Assembly: GCA_964455095.1 (NCBI GenBank) | Contig: CAYVUV010000100.1 | Location: forward strand, 1 to 19,030 | Origin: CAYVUV01 sp964455095 | GTDB lineage: Bacteria > Desulfobacterota > Binatia > HRBIN30 > CADEER01 | Direction: 5' to 3' | Length of the DNA stretch: 19,030 nt | Part shown: positions 7,473-16,026 of the stretch, piece by piece | Layout: the number at the start of each line of letters is the position of its first letter | Numbering within the stretch: position 1 is the first letter of the stretch | Translations under genes and position numbers: made by a program | Notes under the pieces: model-generated | What the model was told of the DNA's origin: nothing | What the model saw: the letters and a program-made list of their open reading frames with translations, nothing else | The model's database searches: none

Positions 7473-8313
7473 CGTCTCTCACTCCCGCGCGGCTCGCCGC
7501 CGCTTCGCGCCGTGCCCGTTCGCTCTCCTCGCACAAGCGCTCGAAGGGCGGAATGTCGGCATCCCATTCGACCAGCGTCGCACCGGCGCCGAAGCGCGCC
7601 ACGGCGTGACGGTACAATTCCCAGACGTCTTCGTGCACCGGCGCGCTGTGGGTGTCGAACAGATACGTGCCCATGTCGGTGAAGCCGGCCAGGTGCATCT
7701 GCCCGACGCGCGCCGGCGGCATGCCGTCGAGATAGCGCCGCGGGTCGAAGCCGAGGTTGCGGCCGCTGACGTAGATGTTGTTGACGTCGAGCAAGATGCC
7801 GCAGTCGGCCCGCTCGGCCAGCGCGGCGAGAAACTCCCACTCGTTCATGGTGGAATGCGCGAAGCCGACGTAGGTCGACGGATTCTCCAGCAGGATGCGG
7901 CGTCCGAGCGCGTCTTGCACCGCGCCGACGCGCTCGGCCACGTGCGCCAGAACTTCCTCCGTGTACGGCAGCGGCAGCAGGTCGTAGAGACTGCGACCGC
8001 CGACGCCGGTCCAGCACAGATGATCGGTCACCAGCGCCGGCTCGAGCCGATCCACCAGGGCGCACAGCCGGCTCAGGTACTGCGCATCGAGCGGGTCCGT
8101 CGAGCCGATCGACAGGGCCACGCCGTGCAGCGCGACGACGTGGTCGCGCCGCACGCGCTCGAGGATGGCCAGCGGGCGGCCGCCGCTGTCGAGGTAGTTC
8201 TCGGTGATCGCCTCGAACCAGTCGACCCGCGGCGCGCCGCCGCTCAACACCGCGTCGTAGTGCTCGGCGCGCAGCCCCACCCCGAAGCCCAGCTGCGGCC
8301 ACTGCGACGTCAT
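7447..8313 (-). CDS. DUF692 multinuclear non-haem iron oxidase (MNIO, BufB/MbnB-like)
   Basis: A 288-residue TIM-barrel protein of the DUF692 (MNIO) family, whose characterised members MbnB and the bufferin enzymes use two or three irons to oxidise cysteines in ribosomal peptides. Expected metal ligands are visible: H63 (ALHGVALSIGS), D97-H98 (VTDHLCW), E143 (LLENPSTYVGF), D176 and N179 (LLDVNNIYVSGRN), H207 (MHLAGF), H222 (DTHSAPV) and E249 (LVEWDADIPP). The full set suggests an active enzyme. I chose ATG at 8313, not the much longer upstream frame, because it follows GGTGAGG with good spacing and the family starts near GFGVGLR. It begins 35 bases after the YceI gene and overlaps the DUF2063 gene at its end. 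Confidence 0.93.
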   Translation of the reverse strand: MTSQWPQLGFGVGLRAEHYDAVLSGGAPRVDWFEAITENYLDSGGRPLAILERVRRDHVVALHGVALSIGSTDPLDAQYLSRLCALVDRLEPALVTDHLCWTGVGGRSLYDLLPLPYTEEVLAHVAERVGAVQDALGRRILLENPSTYVGFAHSTMNEWEFLAALAERADCGILLDVNNIYVSGRNLGFDPRRYLDGMPPARVGQMHLAGFTDMGTYLFDTHSAPVHEDVWELYRHAVARFGAGATLVEWDADIPPFERLCEESERARREAAASRAGVRDDGQRAGAA

Positions 8314-8348
8314 GCGCGCCTCACCCACGACCCGGCCCACCCGCTCAC

Positions 8349-8948
8349 TCACTCGCCGGCGTTGCCCTCGGCCGAGATGTCGACCTCGACCTCGTCGCCG
8401 ACCAGCAACCCGCCGGTCTCCAGCGTCTCGTTCCAGTTGAGGCCGAAGTCCTTGCGGTTGATCGTCGTCTTGGCCGTGAACCCGGCCTTGACGTTGCCCC
8501 ACGGATCCTTGCCCGCGCCCAGATAGGTCACATCCAGTACTACGGGCTTCTCGACGTCGCGGATTTTCAGCAGCCCGTGCAGCTTGGCGTGCTGCTTGGC
8601 GGCATCGAGGTCGGTGATCTTGGTGCTCTTGAAGGTGATCTTGGGATATTTCTCGACGTCGAAGAAATCCTTCGAGCGCAGGTGCGCGTCGCGCTTGTCG
8701 ACGTTGGTGTTGATGCTGGCCGCGTCGATGCTGCCCTCGACCGTGGTCTTCTCCGGCGCCTTGGGATCGAAGGAGATGGTGCCGTCGAACTTGTCGAAGC
8801 GGCCGTTCACCTTGGTGAACAGGTGGCGGACGGCGAACGTCACGCCGGTGTGGTCGGTGTCGACCTTGTAGCTCTCGGCCCGCGCCGCGGCGACCTGGCC
8901 AAGGGTGAAAGCGCTCAACAGCACGATGGTCCAAACCCGCTTTTTCAT
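8349..8948 (-). CDS. YceI-family periplasmic lipocalin-like protein
   Basis: A 199-residue protein with a cleavable signal peptide (MKKRVWTIVLLSAFTLGQVAAARA, cut after about residue 24). The mature part starts ESYKVDTDHTGVTFAVRHL, the typical YceI opening, and carries GRFDKFDGTI, HLRSKDFFDVEKYPKITF and the C-terminal VGDEVEVDI. YceI proteins are 8-stranded barrels in the periplasm that bind isoprenoid or other long-chain lipids. The mature protein has no cysteine. The ATG at 8948 has AAAGGAG about 9 bases upstream. It is the first gene of the minus-strand group and sits where a bufferin precursor would be expected before a DUF692/DUF2063 pair. A direct functional link to the MNIO enzyme is an inference from position only. 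Confidence 0.93.
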   Translation of the reverse strand: MKKRVWTIVLLSAFTLGQVAAARAESYKVDTDHTGVTFAVRHLFTKVNGRFDKFDGTISFDPKAPEKTTVEGSIDAASINTNVDKRDAHLRSKDFFDVEKYPKITFKSTKITDLDAAKQHAKLHGLLKIRDVEKPVVLDVTYLGAGKDPWGNVKAGFTAKTTINRKDFGLNWNETLETGGLLVGDEVEVDISAEGNAGE

Positions 8949-8973
8949 CCGTCGCTCCTTTGGCTGTCAGCAA

Positions 8974-8991
8974 GCCGCGCGGATGCGCGGC
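8974..8991. repeat. GC-rich hairpin in the YceI leader
   Basis: A perfect 7-bp stem, GCCGCGC (8974-8980) with GCGCGGC (8985-8991), around a 4-base loop. It lies 25 bases upstream of the YceI start on the minus strand. The same two arms, with a GAAA loop, recur at 15977-15994. It may be a repeat unit, or may affect translation of the YceI mRNA if transcription starts upstream of it. Confidence 0.4.
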
Positions 8992-9160
8992 GGTCCAACG
9001 GAGCCTGGCACAACAGCCGGCCCGCGAGAAGTGTTCAATGAGATGCCACCGGCGCAAAGAGGTTTCAATCGGCGCGGCGGGCGGCGCATAATCGCCCGCG
9101 GCCGGCGAAACCATGGCCCGTCGCGCGCATCGAATCCGCGTCCGAGGAGGAAGCCGACAG

Positions 9161-11095
9161 ATGTCTTTCGCCATGCACGAAACGGCCGAATGGCTCGAGC
9201 CCGACGGGCTGGGGGGCTTTGCGTCCGGCACCGTCTCCGGCGTGCGCACGCGCCGCTATCACGCCCTGCTGCTGCCGGCGACGACGCCGCCGGCCGGCCG
9301 CCTGGTGCTGGTCAACGGCTTCGACGCCTGGGTGGAGACACCGGGCGGCGCGGGCGCCCTCTCCTCGCAGCGCTATGCGCCCGACGTCGTGCATCCCGAC
9401 GGCGCCTCGCACATTGCCTCCTTCACCCTCGACCCCTGGCCGCGCTGGGAGTACCGGCTCGCCGACGACACCGTCATCGTGCAGGAAATCTTCGTCCGCC
9501 ACGGCGTGCCGCTGGCCGTCCTCGCCTGGCGGCTGCAGGCGCCGCGCCCCGGCGTGACCCTGCGCGTGCGGCCGTTTCTCTCCGGGCGCGACTACCACGC
9601 CATGCACCACGAGAACCCCGCCTTCCGCTTCGACCCCGAGCGCGACGGCCAGCGCCTGGTGTGGCGCCCGTACCCCGGCATCCCGGGCATCGTCAGCGCC
9701 GCCAACGGCGACTACACGCATGCGCCGGACTGGTACCGCAACTTCCTCTACCGCGAGGAGCAGGAGCGCGGCCTCGACTGCAGCGAAGACCTTGCCGCGC
9801 CCGGCACCCTGCAGTGGGATCTCTCCGCCGGCGAGGCGCTGTGGGTCGTCGCCGCCGAGGGCAGCGCCACCGCCGCCGCGCTCGGCAGCGCACCGCTCGG
9901 TGACTTCGTCGATGCGGCGCGCGCGGCCGAGCGGGCCCGGCGGCAGTTTCCCAGCCGATTGCATCGCGCCGCCGACGCCTACGTCGTCGAGCGCCAGGGC
10001 GGCAAGACCATCATCGCCGGCTACCCGTGGTTCACTGACTGGGGGCGCGACACGTTCATCGCGCTGCGCGGTCTGTGCCTGGCCGGCAATCGCCTGGCCG
10101 ACGCGCGCGCCATCCTGCTCGCCTGGGCGACGACGGTCTCGGAGGGCATGCTGCCCAACCGTTTCCCCGATCGCCCCGACGACGCCCCGGAGTTCAACGC
10201 CGTCGACGCGTCGCTCTGGTACGTCATCGCCGCGCACGAGTTTCTCGCCGCCGCCAGGGCGGCGAACCTTGCGGTGTCGCGCCGCGACGCGAGCGCCCTG
10301 CAGGGCGCGATCGAAGCGATCCTCACCGGCTACGCCGACGGCACCCGTTTCGGCATTGCCGCCGATGGCGACGGCCTGCTGCGCGCCGGCGTGCCCGGCG
10401 TGCAGCTCACCTGGATGGACGCCAAGGTCGGCGACTGGGTGGTGACGCCGCGCATCGGCAAGCCGGTCGAAGTGCAAGCCCTGTGGCTCAACGCCCTGCG
10501 CATCGGCAGCGCCACCTCCGAGCGCTGGGCGGAGCTGTTCGCGCGCGGCCGCGAAGCATTCAACGAGCGGTTCTGGAACGACGCGGCGGGCGGGCTCTAC
10601 GACGTCGTCGACGTCGACCATCAAGCGGGCGCGGTCGATGCGGCGTTTCGGCCGAACCAGATTTTCGCCGCCGGCGGCCTGCCGGTGGCGCTGATCGAGG
10701 GCGAGCGAGCGCGGCGCCTGGTCGACAGCGTCGAGCAGCGCCTGTGGACCCCACTCGGTCTGCGCTCGCTGGCGCCGGGCGAGCCCGGCTACACGCCGCA
10801 CTACCGCGGCGGCGTGCGCGAACGCGACGGCGCCTATCACCAGGGCACTGTCTGGCCGTGGCTGATCGGCGCCTTCATCGAAGCCTGGGTGCGCGTGCGC
10901 GGCGGCACGGCCGATGCCAAACGCGAGGCACGCGAGCGCTTCCTCGCCCCGCTGCTGCTCCACCTCGACGAAGCCGGCCTCGGCCACCTCGCCGAGATCG
11001 CCGACGCCGAGCCGCCGCACACCGCGCGCGGCTGCCCGTTCCAGGCCTGGTCGGTCGGCGAAGCGCTGCGGCTGGCGGAGGTGGTGCTGGTCTGA
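9161..11095 (+). CDS. Amylo-alpha-1,6-glucosidase / glycogen debranching-type enzyme
   Basis: A 644-residue enzyme with the two-domain layout of prokaryotic glycogen debranching proteins. The N-terminal β-sandwich (GDE_N type, about 8-240) opens with WLEPDGLGGFASGTVSG. The C-terminal (α/α)6 barrel (GDE_C, GH133 type, about 265-640) has AGYPWFTDWGRDTFIALRGL (Asp293 and Asp297 in the most conserved patch), MLPNRFPDRPDDAPEFNAVD, TWMDAKVGDWVVTPRIGK and YHQGTVWPWL (559-568). It should hydrolyse the α-1,6 branch stubs of glycogen in the cytoplasm. The ATG at 9161 is chosen over earlier in-frame codons because GAGGAGG at 9144-9150 sits 10 bases upstream. It is divergent from the YceI gene (about 212 bases shared upstream) and convergent with the helicase gene. 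No other glycogen gene is in the window. Confidence 0.92.
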   Translation: MSFAMHETAEWLEPDGLGGFASGTVSGVRTRRYHALLLPATTPPAGRLVLVNGFDAWVETPGGAGALSSQRYAPDVVHPDGASHIASFTLDPWPRWEYRLADDTVIVQEIFVRHGVPLAVLAWRLQAPRPGVTLRVRPFLSGRDYHAMHHENPAFRFDPERDGQRLVWRPYPGIPGIVSAANGDYTHAPDWYRNFLYREEQERGLDCSEDLAAPGTLQWDLSAGEALWVVAAEGSATAAALGSAPLGDFVDAARAAERARRQFPSRLHRAADAYVVERQGGKTIIAGYPWFTDWGRDTFIALRGLCLAGNRLADARAILLAWATTVSEGMLPNRFPDRPDDAPEFNAVDASLWYVIAAHEFLAAARAANLAVSRRDASALQGAIEAILTGYADGTRFGIAADGDGLLRAGVPGVQLTWMDAKVGDWVVTPRIGKPVEVQALWLNALRIGSATSERWAELFARGREAFNERFWNDAAGGLYDVVDVDHQAGAVDAAFRPNQIFAAGGLPVALIEGERARRLVDSVEQRLWTPLGLRSLAPGEPGYTPHYRGGVRERDGAYHQGTVWPWLIGAFIEAWVRVRGGTADAKREARERFLAPLLLHLDEAGLGHLAEIADAEPPHTARGCPFQAWSVGEALRLAEVVLV

Positions 11096-11134
11096 GATTC
11101 CCAACACCGATCCCGCCTGCCCTCTGCTCTGGTT

Positions 11135-11196
11135 CCCCCCTCCTTGGAAAGGAGGGGGAGCAAGACCAACGACCCCCTCCTTGGGAAACGAGGGGG
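11135..11196. repeat. Two CCCCCTCCTT palindromes between convergent genes
   Basis: The first unit pairs CCCCCTCCTT (11136-11145) with AAGGAGGGGG (11149-11158). The second has CCCCCTC (11173-11179) with GAGGGGG (11190-11196) around a short loop, and is a diverged copy of the first. They fill the 110-base gap between the converging debranching and helicase genes and could stop transcription from both sides. They belong to the same family as the larger pair at 16349-16442. Confidence 0.7.
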
Positions 11197-11205
11197 AGCG
11201 CAAGA

Positions 11206-14200
11206 CTACGCCGACGCGTCGGCGAGCAGGAAGTCGAGGTCGTCGCGGGTCAGGCCGCGGGCGAAGCCGCCTTCGCCGAGGATGTCGCGCGCCAGCGCGG
11301 CCTTGCGCTGCTGCAGCTCCCAGATCTTTTCCTCGATGGTGCCGCGGGCGAGCAGGCGGTAGGCGATGACGGTGCGGTCCTGGCCGATGCGGTGCGTGCG
11401 ATCGATCGCCTGCGCTTCGACGGCCGGGTTCCACCACGGATCGAACAGCACGACGTAGCTGGCCGCGGTCAGATTGAGCCCGGTGCCGCCCGCCTTGAGC
11501 GAGACCAGGAAGACCGACGGGCGCGGATCCTCTTGAAACGCGTCGACCACCTCGCGGCGCTTGATGGTCTGACCGGTCAGCATGTGGCAGGGCACGTCGC
11601 GCGCATCGAGGGCCGTGTGCAGCAGCTTGAGGCACTCGACGAACTGCGAGAACAGCAGCACCTTGTGCCCCTCGGCGAGCAGCGGCTCGAGCAGCTCGAA
11701 GAGCGCCTCGAACTTGCCCGACGGCAGGTTCGACTTGCCGCCCGCCAGGGCCGGGTGGCAGCAGATCTGGCGCAGGCGCATGAGCGCCGCGAGGACGTGG
11801 ATCTTGTTCTGCTTCAGGCCGCCGGGCTCGGCGGCGAGGCGATCGACCAGCGCGCGACTGCGGCGCAGCTCGGACAGATAGAGCGCGCGCTGCTCCTTGG
11901 TGAGCTCGCAGTCGAGCCGCTCCTCGATGCGGTCGGGCAGATCGGGAGCCACCTCGCCCTTGGTGCGGCGCAGCAGGATCGGACGCAGCTTGGCGGCCAG
12001 CAGCGTGCGCGCATGGGGCGGCGTGTCGATGCGGTCGAACTGCAGCTGGAACTGCGCCCGCGTGCCGAGGTAGCCGGGGTTGACGCAGTTGACGATGCTC
12101 CACACGTCGAGGGCGCGGTTCTCGAGCGGCGTGCCGGTGAGCGCCAGTCGGTGGCGCGGCTGTAGCGCGAGGGCCGCGCGCGTCACCGCCGCATCCGGGT
12201 TCTTGAGATTCTGCGCCTCGTCGAAGATCACCGCGCGCAGCGCGATCTCGCGCCAGTGCTCGATGTCGCGGCGCAGCAGCGCGTAGTTGGTCACCACCAG
12301 GTCGTAGGACGCCACTTCGGCGCGCAGGGCGTGGCGCGTCTTGCCGCTGGTCAGCAGCAGCACGCGCAGGCTCGGCGCGAAGCGCGCCGCCTCGCGCGCC
12401 CAGTTGTGCACCACCGAGGCGGGGCAGACGACCAGGCTCGGTCCGCCCTCGGGTTCCTCCTTGCGCAGGTGCGCCAGCCAGACCAGCGCCTGGATGGTCT
12501 TGCCCAGCCCCATGTCGTCGGCCAACACGGCCCCGATGCCGAGCGACGCGGTGTAGGCGAGAAAGTCGAGACCGCGCTGCTGGTACGGGCGCAGCTCCAC
12601 CGTGACGTCCTCCGGCCGCGGCGTGACCGGTAAGCCGGTAAAGCCGGTGACGCGCTCGCGCAAGCGCTGGGCAGCGCGGACCGCCTCCGGATCGGCGCCC
12701 ATCTGCTCGAGCGCCGCCAGGCTGGACGGCGCCGCCCCGGCGAGTTGCCACAGGCTCATGCGCTGCTCGCCCTGCCCGATCTCGATGCCGAGGTCGGCGA
12801 GCAACTCCGCCGTCTCGTCGTGCACCTTGACGGTCTCGCGCCGCACCCAGCCGGCGGAGAGCTTGACGAAGCGCGTCGTGGCAGCGCGCAGCTTGGCCAG
12901 ATCGGCCTCGGTCAACTCGAGTCCCTCGGCGCGCCACTCGGCCGAGACGGTGAACCAGTCGGTGCCGCTCGACTCCACCGACAGGATCGGGCGGATCGAG
13001 GCCTCGCCGAGCAGCAGGCGGCGCACCCGATCGGTGCCGAAAAAGGCGACGGAGCTCTTCGGGCGCTGCTCCCACGCGTCGGCGAACAGCTCCATGCGCT
13101 TGCCCTTGGCCGATAACCACCACCCCACGTCGCGATCGGCCGCTCTCGGCGCATGGCCGCCCGGCCCGCGCTTCACGCCTGCAGCCGCCTGCGTCAGCGC
13201 CAGCCACTGCAGCGCCGGCGCGACCTGCTCGGTCTCCGGCGCCTCGACCCAGATCTCCGCTTCGTCGACCACCGCGGGACTTGCGTCGGCCTCGGCCACC
13301 GCTGGCGCGTCAGGCGGTGTCGCGGCGCTGAGGTCTTCCATACCGCCGGCAGCCGCATTGGCTTGCGCAGCGGCCGCGTAGCGCACCCAACGGCCGTCGG
13401 GCAGGTATTCGAAGGCGACCGCGCCGTCGGCGAGCGCCGCGCCCGGACGCCACGCCTCCGCGCCGGTATGGGCGAAGACGCGCATCTGCAGCCAGTCGTC
13501 GTTGCGTAGATCGAGCGCCACCACCGGCCGCGCGGCGTGAAAGCGGGTGTGCGCCGACAGCGCATCGCGCAGATGGGGGAAGCTGGTGGCCAAGCGGCCG
13601 ACGACTTCCAGGCGTTCCTGCGGTGGCAGCGGCAAGCCGCCGGCCTCGCGAAAGGTCTCCAGCAGGGCTACTGGCGGCTCTTCGATCACCAGCCACAGCA
13701 CGCCGTCGACGATGACGAAGCTCGGGTGCGTGCGCGTCGACCACGTCTCGGTACCGGGCAGATACAACCCGTCGGCCAGTCCCGACTGGCGCCCGTCGGG
13801 CCAGACGAAGGCGAAGTCGACGCTCACCTCGCCGCCTTTGCCGCGGCACATCGGCAGCAGCCGCACCGGCTCCACGCCGAGACGCACAGGAGCACCGGCG
13901 ACGATACCGGCGCGCCGCGCCAACGCGGCGTCGAGCTCGCCCCCCCAGAGCGCGAGCTTCGTGTCGGCGATGCGCGGCGCCAGCGCCTTGAGGGCCGACC
14001 CGTTCAACAAGCGCGTGGTCGCGTACGCGTTGTAGGTCGGATCGCCGCCGCTGCCGGGCTCGGCGAGCCATTCCAACAGGTTCGCCTGCTCGGGCGGCAG
14101 GAGGCCGGGAGTGCGGCGCATGTCGCCGCGCAGCTGCAGGAGCTGCGCGGTGGTGCGCGGCTCGTCGTTCAAGCGCGGCGTGGTCAGCCGTCCCTGCACG

Positions 14201-15003
14201 GTGACGGCGATGCGGCCGGTCGCATAGCGCGCCAGCCCGAGCACCAGGCGCAGGCTGCGCGGCGTCGGCTGGCGCTGCTGCTCGGCCCACTCGACCAGTT
14301 GCTGGGCCAGCGCGGCGCGCGCCCGCGCGGCGTAGGCTTCGACCAGCGCCGGCTGGTCGAGGTACGGCACCAGCGCGTCGGGCAGCCAATCGGGTGACTG
14401 GCGCGCGATCTCGCGCGCCAGTCGGAAGCAGAGCATATCGGGGTCGGGCTCGCGCAGGATCTCGTCGAACGGGGCGCCGTACGGATTCAGCCCATTGCTG
14501 ACGGCGCGCTGTAGCAACGTCGCGAAGAGCTGCTGGCGGGTCCACGGATCGCGCGCGGCGCGCAGCCGGTCGAGCAGCGACGGCCGCGCCGGCGCCGCCG
14601 CGGCGCGGCGCACCGGGGCGCGCCTGGCCACACGGGCATCGAGCGCTGGCGGCGGCGTCTCCACCTCCGGCGCGTCGCCGACGTATTCGACCATCTGCCC
14701 GTTGTCGAGCACGCTGCGCGCGACGGCGTAGGCGTGCTTGCAGTAGGGCGCCATCGGACAGCTGCAGTCGGGCTCCCAGCCGTCGCCGCTCCAGTCCCAC
14801 ACCGTGTCGTAGATGGTGCTGCCCTGCACCCGCGCCCGCACGCTCTGCCCGTCGTAGCGCAGCCGCCCGACCCGACCGGCGAGCGCGTAGCGCAGGCCGC
14901 GCTCGCGCGTCACGGCGGAGAAATGCGAGATTTCCCGGCGCATCGCCTCGAGTTGCGGCGCGCTGAGCACCTCGGCGGAGAAACCTGACCTGGCGCGCGG
15001 CAT
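11206..15003 (-). CDS. SWIM zinc-finger SNF2-family helicase
   Basis: A 1265-residue SNF2-type ATPase. Near the N-terminus a SWIM zinc finger reads C80-x-C82-x5-C88-x-H90 (CSCPMAPYCKH). A long middle region (about 110-780) has no motif I can name. The SNF2 ATPase core has motif I ADDMGLGKTIQ with K835, motif II DEAQ at 928-931, and motif III LTGTPLENR. The second helicase lobe shows LFSQFVECL, SLKAGGTGLNL, DPWWNPAVEAQAIDRTHRIG (motifs V-VI) and the C-terminal TIEEKI. It should be a DNA translocase remodelling protein-DNA complexes, perhaps RNA polymerase as in the RapA group, though bacterial SWIM-SNF2 proteins are not well characterised. ATG at 15003 is chosen because upstream in-frame starts run into the divergent N-acetyltransferase gene. 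Its SD is weak. Confidence 0.9.
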   Translation of the reverse strand: MPRARSGFSAEVLSAPQLEAMRREISHFSAVTRERGLRYALAGRVGRLRYDGQSVRARVQGSTIYDTVWDWSGDGWEPDCSCPMAPYCKHAYAVARSVLDNGQMVEYVGDAPEVETPPPALDARVARRAPVRRAAAAPARPSLLDRLRAARDPWTRQQLFATLLQRAVSNGLNPYGAPFDEILREPDPDMLCFRLAREIARQSPDWLPDALVPYLDQPALVEAYAARARAALAQQLVEWAEQQRQPTPRSLRLVLGLARYATGRIAVTVQGRLTTPRLNDEPRTTAQLLQLRGDMRRTPGLLPPEQANLLEWLAEPGSGGDPTYNAYATTRLLNGSALKALAPRIADTKLALWGGELDAALARRAGIVAGAPVRLGVEPVRLLPMCRGKGGEVSVDFAFVWPDGRQSGLADGLYLPGTETWSTRTHPSFVIVDGVLWLVIEEPPVALLETFREAGGLPLPPQERLEVVGRLATSFPHLRDALSAHTRFHAARPVVALDLRNDDWLQMRVFAHTGAEAWRPGAALADGAVAFEYLPDGRWVRYAAAAQANAAAGGMEDLSAATPPDAPAVAEADASPAVVDEAEIWVEAPETEQVAPALQWLALTQAAAGVKRGPGGHAPRAADRDVGWWLSAKGKRMELFADAWEQRPKSSVAFFGTDRVRRLLLGEASIRPILSVESSGTDWFTVSAEWRAEGLELTEADLAKLRAATTRFVKLSAGWVRRETVKVHDETAELLADLGIEIGQGEQRMSLWQLAGAAPSSLAALEQMGADPEAVRAAQRLRERVTGFTGLPVTPRPEDVTVELRPYQQRGLDFLAYTASLGIGAVLADDMGLGKTIQALVWLAHLRKEEPEGGPSLVVCPASVVHNWAREAARFAPSLRVLLLTSGKTRHALRAEVASYDLVVTNYALLRRDIEHWREIALRAVIFDEAQNLKNPDAAVTRAALALQPRHRLALTGTPLENRALDVWSIVNCVNPGYLGTRAQFQLQFDRIDTPPHARTLLAAKLRPILLRRTKGEVAPDLPDRIEERLDCELTKEQRALYLSELRRSRALVDRLAAEPGGLKQNKIHVLAALMRLRQICCHPALAGGKSNLPSGKFEALFELLEPLLAEGHKVLLFSQFVECLKLLHTALDARDVPCHMLTGQTIKRREVVDAFQEDPRPSVFLVSLKAGGTGLNLTAASYVVLFDPWWNPAVEAQAIDRTHRIGQDRTVIAYRLLARGTIEEKIWELQQRKAALARDILGEGGFARGLTRDDLDFLLADASA

Positions 15004-15103
15004 TGGACCGACCAAGCTGCCCCAAGGACTGCCGTGTTGCAAGCCGTGACCTCGTGCTCGGTTGTCGTTAGACTTCCCCGGTCGCACATTTCGACCGCAC
15101 AGC

Positions 15104-15925
15104 ATGGCACACGTACCCGACCGCACCGGTCTGCCGCCCGATTTGCTCGCCGACGTCCTCGCCCGACTCGGCCTGGCGCGCCCACCCGAGATCTCGCTGC
15201 GCGGCTTGAACGCGCTCTACGCCGCCTGGTGCGAGGGCGTGCCGTTCGACAATGTCCGCAAGCGCCTGGCCCTGGCGCGCGCCGAGCCCGGGCCGCTGCC
15301 CGGCGGCGAAGCGGAGGACTTCTTTCGCCACTGGCTCGCTCACGGCACCGGCGGCACGTGCTGGCCGAGCAGCAACGGGCTCTACGCCCTGCTGGTCTCG
15401 TGTGGCTTCCCGGCCGAACGCATTGCCGCTTCCATGCAGGACGGCAGCGATCCCAACCACGGCAGCATTGTCGTGCGCCTCGACGAGGTGGACTACATGG
15501 TCGACTCTTCGATGCTCACCGGCAGCGTCTTCCCGCTGCGCCGCGGCGAGCGCTACGAGCGCGACGATCCCGTGCATCCGCTGGTGGTCGAGCCGATCGA
15601 CGATTCCTGGCGAGTGTGGTTCGGCTTCGTCATGTCGGCCAACACGATGCCGTGCCGCATCCTGGACGGACTGGTCGACCTGCCCTTCTACCTGCAGCGC
15701 TACGAGGTCTCGCGCCAGCTGAGCCCCTTCAACGACATGCTCTACGCGCGCCGCAACATTCCCGGGGGCCTAGTGAGCTTCCTCGGCCGCACCCGCTTCG
15801 TGAAAACAGCCGCCGGCGTCCAGGGCACCGAGCTCGATGCCGACCAGCTCGCGGCGGCGCTGGTCGCGGACCTGCGACTGTCGCCGGCGATCGTTGCCGC
15901 CCAGCGCGACGCGGGTCTGCTGTAG
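15104..15925 (+). CDS. Arylamine N-acetyltransferase-like enzyme
   Basis: A 273-residue protein of the NAT superfamily. The catalytic triad can be placed as C86 (GTGGTCWPSSNGLY, the counterpart of the usual RGGxCxExN), H119 (PNHGSIVV) and D134 (YMVDSSML). The N-terminal helical part has LNALYAAWCEGVPFDNVRKR, similar to the NAT Px-FEN segment. NATs move acetyl (or other acyl) groups from CoA to aromatic amines or hydrazines, and some family members act in natural-product biosynthesis. The motif around the Cys is unusual (TGGTC rather than RGGYC), so the substrate may differ. The ATG at 15104 has no clear SD. The gene is divergent from the helicase and convergent with the zinc-finger gene. Confidence 0.78.
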   Translation: MAHVPDRTGLPPDLLADVLARLGLARPPEISLRGLNALYAAWCEGVPFDNVRKRLALARAEPGPLPGGEAEDFFRHWLAHGTGGTCWPSSNGLYALLVSCGFPAERIAASMQDGSDPNHGSIVVRLDEVDYMVDSSMLTGSVFPLRRGERYERDDPVHPLVVEPIDDSWRVWFGFVMSANTMPCRILDGLVDLPFYLQRYEVSRQLSPFNDMLYARRNIPGGLVSFLGRTRFVKTAAGVQGTELDADQLAAALVADLRLSPAIVAAQRDAGLL

Positions 15926-15933
15926 CTCTTCCT

Positions 15934-15999
15934 GGAGGGCGTCGCTTCTGCGGCGCCGGGGGGATGCGGCGGGGAAGCCGCGCGAAAGCGCGGCCCTCC
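15934..15999. repeat. REP-like nested palindrome between convergent genes
   Basis: An outer 7-bp stem pairs GGAGGGC (15934-15940) with GCCCTCC (15993-15999). Just inside its right arm is a perfect hairpin, GCCGCGC (15977-15983) with GCGCGGC (15988-15994), closed by a GAAA tetraloop. It fills most of the 101-base gap between the N-acetyltransferase and zinc-finger genes, which converge here, so it may serve as a terminator. The GGAGGGCG start resembles the element at 3643-3713. Confidence 0.5.
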
Positions 16000-16026
16000 G
16001 GAAAGGGGGCAGGAAGTACGCGATGC

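Noticed and set aside
8314..9249. Extension of the DUF692 reading frame far upstream of 8313
   Set aside because: The extension overlaps the YceI gene in another frame and has no family similarity; ATG 8313 has a ribosome binding site.
9065..13207. Very long minus-strand open frame spanning the debranching and helicase genes
   Set aside because: It crosses two recognised genes and the intergenic repeats in the wrong frame; composition is biased and no domain can be seen.
15004..15126. Earlier start of the helicase at 15126
   Set aside because: It would overlap the start of the divergent N-acetyltransferase gene and adds residues not typical of the family.
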